A stretch of 43,847 nucleotides of DNA. It comes from Chitinophagaceae bacterium. GTDB lineage: Bacteria > Bacteroidota > Bacteroidia > Chitinophagales > Chitinophagaceae. Shown here piece after piece: positions 41,062 to 43,847 of the stretch (position 1 is the stretch's first letter; each line of letters begins with the position of its first letter). Made by a program: the position numbers and the translations under genes. The stretch covers positions 1-43,847 of the forward strand of contig CANGNA010000033.1 of the NCBI GenBank assembly GCA_947455215.1, in the 5' to 3' direction. Under the pieces are notes generated by a model. It saw only the letters and a program-made list of their open reading frames with translations, made no database searches and was not told the DNA's origin.

Positions 41062-43847
41062 TTAGTTCTGGATGACCAAGCGTGTAGTAAAACGCTGATT
41101 ATCCGAACTTGTGATCTCGACGATGTAAATCCCTGATGTCACATTCAGTGCAGGTATTTCTGCAGTTGCCGCATTGAATGTTAATACATTATTGTAAACT
41201 ACACTACCAAGAGTATTGTATATTTTAACAACAATGGGATCATTGTTTCCTGACTGCCTTTTTATCAACACCTTACCATTAGTAGGGTTAGGATACAGCT
41301 GATAATCTACAGTAGGTGCTTTACCCATCAACTTATTGTCCTCGCCTGGCTTCGCACCCCAGCCAGATGTCCCATCTGCATTAGGATCTTCGCGCGTCGG
41401 AGTAACAGTGCAATTATCTATTATTGAGCAAGGAGTACCGCTGCACAGATCAATTAACGAACCAGTACCATATGCTACTCCGGTTCCCCAACTAGACGAA
41501 TATGCTTTATTGTATACTGGTTTACATTCCGGCGTATTTCTCACATATAAAATTGAAGTGGGAGATGTAGTTGCAGGATTTAATGTACCAACAGCAGTTT
41601 GGAAATTTGTTGTATTATTCCAATGGAACCCTGAGCCTGCCGTTTCCAACCATTGATTATCAGAAGGCTCACATTCATCTTGCAGGCCAATCGTCCCCTT
41701 TACACTAGGGCCAGTTGAATTAACTGCCAATACATATCCGAATGTATTATTTTCCATCACATTCTTCTTCCACTTTGCATAGTTTATTTGCTCAAAACGG
41801 AAGCCTACATTCACTTCGTTTACATAGTTATTGGCAACGAGGACTGAATAAGTACTGCTTCCACCAGTGTACATGTGGATACCGTCGATATGGGTGCTTG
41901 TATTGATCAGACCACCGCCGTCACCTCCTGTCATCACCGGTGTAGCATACCCCGGCCCCACTATCTTATTGTATATGATCTCGGCAGGCATAGAAGAAGT
42001 AGCTGATAACGCACGATTACTCCTATATCTTATTCCAAATTGAGTTCCGGATGCAGCCTGAGCTATTTTGACCTGGTTATTACTTGTTTTGACAGGCATA
42101 TACTTAAAGTTATAGACATATATGCCATTATAAACATCTGTACATCTATTACCACATGCCGTTACATTACCATTTTGGTTGTCTGCCGATGTAGCTACAG
42201 GATTTTCCTCGATATCAATTGCAATACCATTCGCACTATTCAAGATGTTATTGTCGGCGTGTAATTCTCCATGTGACCAACTAACTGTCGAAGAAGTTGC
42301 TGAGATGATCTTGATAGGGTTTTTCACTCCGGTAATGGTATTATGCGATATATCAATATTATCGTATGACGTGGCATTGATAGAAGCCCCATAGGTGGTT
42401 GATGTCAACGACGACTGAATAACATTATAGCTAAACAGAATATTGTAAATCCCTGAACCACTAACGTTAGTAGTAGAAAAGGCTACGGGAGACATATAAA
42501 AATTATTAGCATTTTCTGCTGAGCCACCGATCTGAGCCTGGTAGTGTACGGTATTGTCATTATTGGCATCCATTACGATACTGCTAACCAACAAATTATC
42601 AAACACATTTCTATACGCTTTCAGGCTTGTCTTAGAAAAACTTATGCCTTTATTAAGGTTAGCAAATACATTACCCGTTCCTTCAGAGGTGCCACCAACG
42701 ACGATAGAAGAATATGGCGTACTTCCTGTGGCCGATGTTGATATACAATTGGTTGCTTGTATTGCCGTTCCATATTGCGTTATCCCGGTTGTAAAGGTTG
42801 CCAGATTTGATAATCCAGAATTTGTAGTTGTAAGAGAAGACTGACCCAAGTAATCGTTAGCCGGCCAACTAAAAGGGTAATAATGTGCGGAGCCCGCAGT
42901 TACACCATCGTTATAGTTTTTGAAATTGGCTGTTGTGAAAATGTTATCGGTGATACTGAAAGGATATTCGGCAACGGTGCCGCTGTTATAATACCCATTT
43001 ACATATATACCATAATAGTTGTTATTATAGATCGCTCCATGGCTGTTTATAACTGGTCCGCTGGATGGCCCTGAAACATTTATTGCCGGCGCATATACAT
43101 ACACAGCTCCCGAGCCCGCATTACTTGTATTGTAGTTGCCCGTATTTTCTATCAATGTATTATTTTTCACCTCAAGCGTACCGCTTGTAGCACCAGGGAA
43201 TACCCGTATGCCACTCCAAGTACAGGTTCCCTGTGAAAATATATGACATGCATCCAATACCACATCGGATGAACTACTTACTCTAAGCCCCAGGTCTTTG
43301 CCAACACATATTACTTTGTTGCTGTAAGTGCCTGAGGACAACGTGATGGTGTTTCCAACATAAATGTTGTTGGTTGCCGGTACACTTGTACTTCCGGTGG
43401 TAGCAGTCATAGTAGTGCCTATTATTGTATGGAATGGCTGAACCTTATCTATACCATCTGTAGAATAGCCAGTTGGGGCTGACAAAGATGTATTTTGAGA
43501 CATCACTCTAAAAGCATCACATGGCGTGCAATCTGTGCTTGCAACTACAACTTTTACTACGGCCTTATAAGTACAACCATATGTTGCTGATACTGTATAA
43601 TTCGTAGTGGCTGTTGGCGCAGGTGCGGCATATTGATTTCCATCTCCGTAAGAGGTCAGAGAAGGCGTCCATATGTATGTAGGTGCAGGAATCGTACCTG
43701 AGGCCTTTAATTCAAGCGGATATGATACGCCACAATAGGTGTAAGCGCCAATTTCAGGATCATAAAGATAAAACGGTGCGGATTCTGCTACTGCTACCGA
43801 ATAACTTGATGCCGTATTTACGGTCACGGTTACAGTATTGCTGATCA
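41062..43847 (-). CDS. Large secreted beta-helix protein with T9SS sorting domain (N-terminus outside window)
   Basis: The frame is open to the right window edge, so the start is beyond it. A GTG at 43827 is just an internal Val. About 928 residues are visible. The right part resembles an Ig-like adhesin module (YIWTPSLTSYGDGNQYAAPA, TTNYTVSATYGC). A long central region with repeated short N/S/T/G-rich strands, for example GIRVFPGATSGTLEVKNNTL and HNTITGVKNPIKI, fits a right-handed parallel beta-helix. The C-terminus (YQLYPNPTNGKVLIKRQSG, LNVTSGIYIVEI) is a type A T9SS sorting domain. It is probably a surface adhesin or carbohydrate-binding protein; no catalytic residues were recognised. Confidence 0.88.
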   Translation of the reverse strand, partial: ISNTVTVTVNTASSYSVAVAESAPFYLYDPEIGAYTYCGVSYPLELKASGTIPAPTYIWTPSLTSYGDGNQYAAPAPTATTNYTVSATYGCTYKAVVKVVVASTDCTPCDAFRVMSQNTSLSAPTGYSTDGIDKVQPFHTIIGTTMTATTGSTSVPATNNIYVGNTITLSSGTYSNKVICVGKDLGLRVSSSSDVVLDACHIFSQGTCTWSGIRVFPGATSGTLEVKNNTLIENTGNYNTSNAGSGAVYVYAPAINVSGPSSGPVINSHGAIYNNNYYGIYVNGYYNSGTVAEYPFSITDNIFTTANFKNYNDGVTAGSAHYYPFSWPANDYLGQSSLTTTNSGLSNLATFTTGITQYGTAIQATNCISTSATGSTPYSSIVVGGTSEGTGNVFANLNKGISFSKTSLKAYRNVFDNLLVSSIVMDANNDNTVHYQAQIGGSAENANNFYMSPVAFSTTNVSGSGIYNILFSYNVIQSSLTSTTYGASINATSYDNIDISHNTITGVKNPIKIISATSSTVSWSHGELHADNNILNSANGIAIDIEENPVATSADNQNGNVTACGNRCTDVYNGIYVYNFKYMPVKTSNNQVKIAQAASGTQFGIRYRSNRALSATSSMPAEIIYNKIVGPGYATPVMTGGDGGGLINTSTHIDGIHMYTGGSSTYSVLVANNYVNEVNVGFRFEQINYAKWKKNVMENNTFGYVLAVNSTGPSVKGTIGLQDECEPSDNQWLETAGSGFHWNNTTNFQTAVGTLNPATTSPTSILYVRNTPECKPVYNKAYSSSWGTGVAYGTGSLIDLCSGTPCSIIDNCTVTPTREDPNADGTSGWGAKPGEDNKLMGKAPTVDYQLYPNPTNGKVLIKRQSGNNDPIVVKIYNTLGSVVYNNVLTFNAATAEIPALNVTSGIYIVEITSSDNQRFTTRLVIQN

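Overview
The window reads as a chromosomal segment of a member of the Bacteroidota, most likely close to Chitinophagaceae (inference). Five observations support this. Several large exported proteins end in type IX secretion (T9SS) C-terminal sorting domains. Twelve perfect TAnnTTTG-type -7 promoter boxes precede genes. Shine-Dalgarno sequences are weak or absent. DUF4270 and a one-domain GT5 protein sit upstream of glmS. Cytochrome c maturation genes ccmC, ccmD, ccmE and ccmF are present. Only one RNA gene is visible, a tRNA-Leu(GAG). No rRNA, transposase, integrase, prophage gene or true CRISPR array was seen.

Layout. 0-4.7 kb: glmS (cut by the window edge), a DUF4270 lipoprotein and a short GT5 glycogen-synthase-like protein form a minus-strand operon, divergent from panC; tdk follows. 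4.6-9.5 kb: an SGNH/MBOAT surface-acylation pair, a PIN toxin-antitoxin pair and glutamate dehydrogenase. Between MBOAT and the toxin lies a chimeric scar made of the 3' ends of gdhA and of a diverged tdk. 9.5-10.5 kb: ccmC-ccmD. 10.5-16.4 kb: an A+T-rich accessory island (small hypothetical, NUDIX hydrolase, PLD-SF2 helicase-DUF3427) between inverted related flanks and repeat-dense DNA. 16.5-23.6 kb: a T9SS subtilase, yraN, a sugar-phosphate isomerase, a ChaN-like protein, a lipoprotein, a Lys-rich secreted repeat protein and a DUF695 protein. 24-30.5 kb: a membrane Fe-S oxidoreductase subunit, moaA, an ABC-2 permease, TatD, TcdA and DinB. 30.5-33.8 kb: tRNA-Leu, ccmF and ccmE. 34-39.5 kb: a secreted operon (CDCC sialidase-like protein, di-haem peroxidase, YHYH protein) divergent from an outer-membrane protein with an acidic/His N-terminus, possibly linked to metals. 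39.5-43.8 kb: DUF445, a UbiA-like protein and the C-terminal part of a large beta-helix T9SS protein.

The best candidate for an under-described system is the NUDIX/PLD-helicase pair at 11.7-15.3 kb. The two genes overlap by 11 nt, differ in base composition from their surroundings and are bracketed by inverted flanks. A genome-defence role is inferred from domain content and context only. Also notable are several families of dispersed palindromic repeats, two of which appear in two forms with exchangeable hairpin tips, and a higher-order A-B-A-B tandem array with a 347-bp period. All calls come from reading the sequence; no database search was run.
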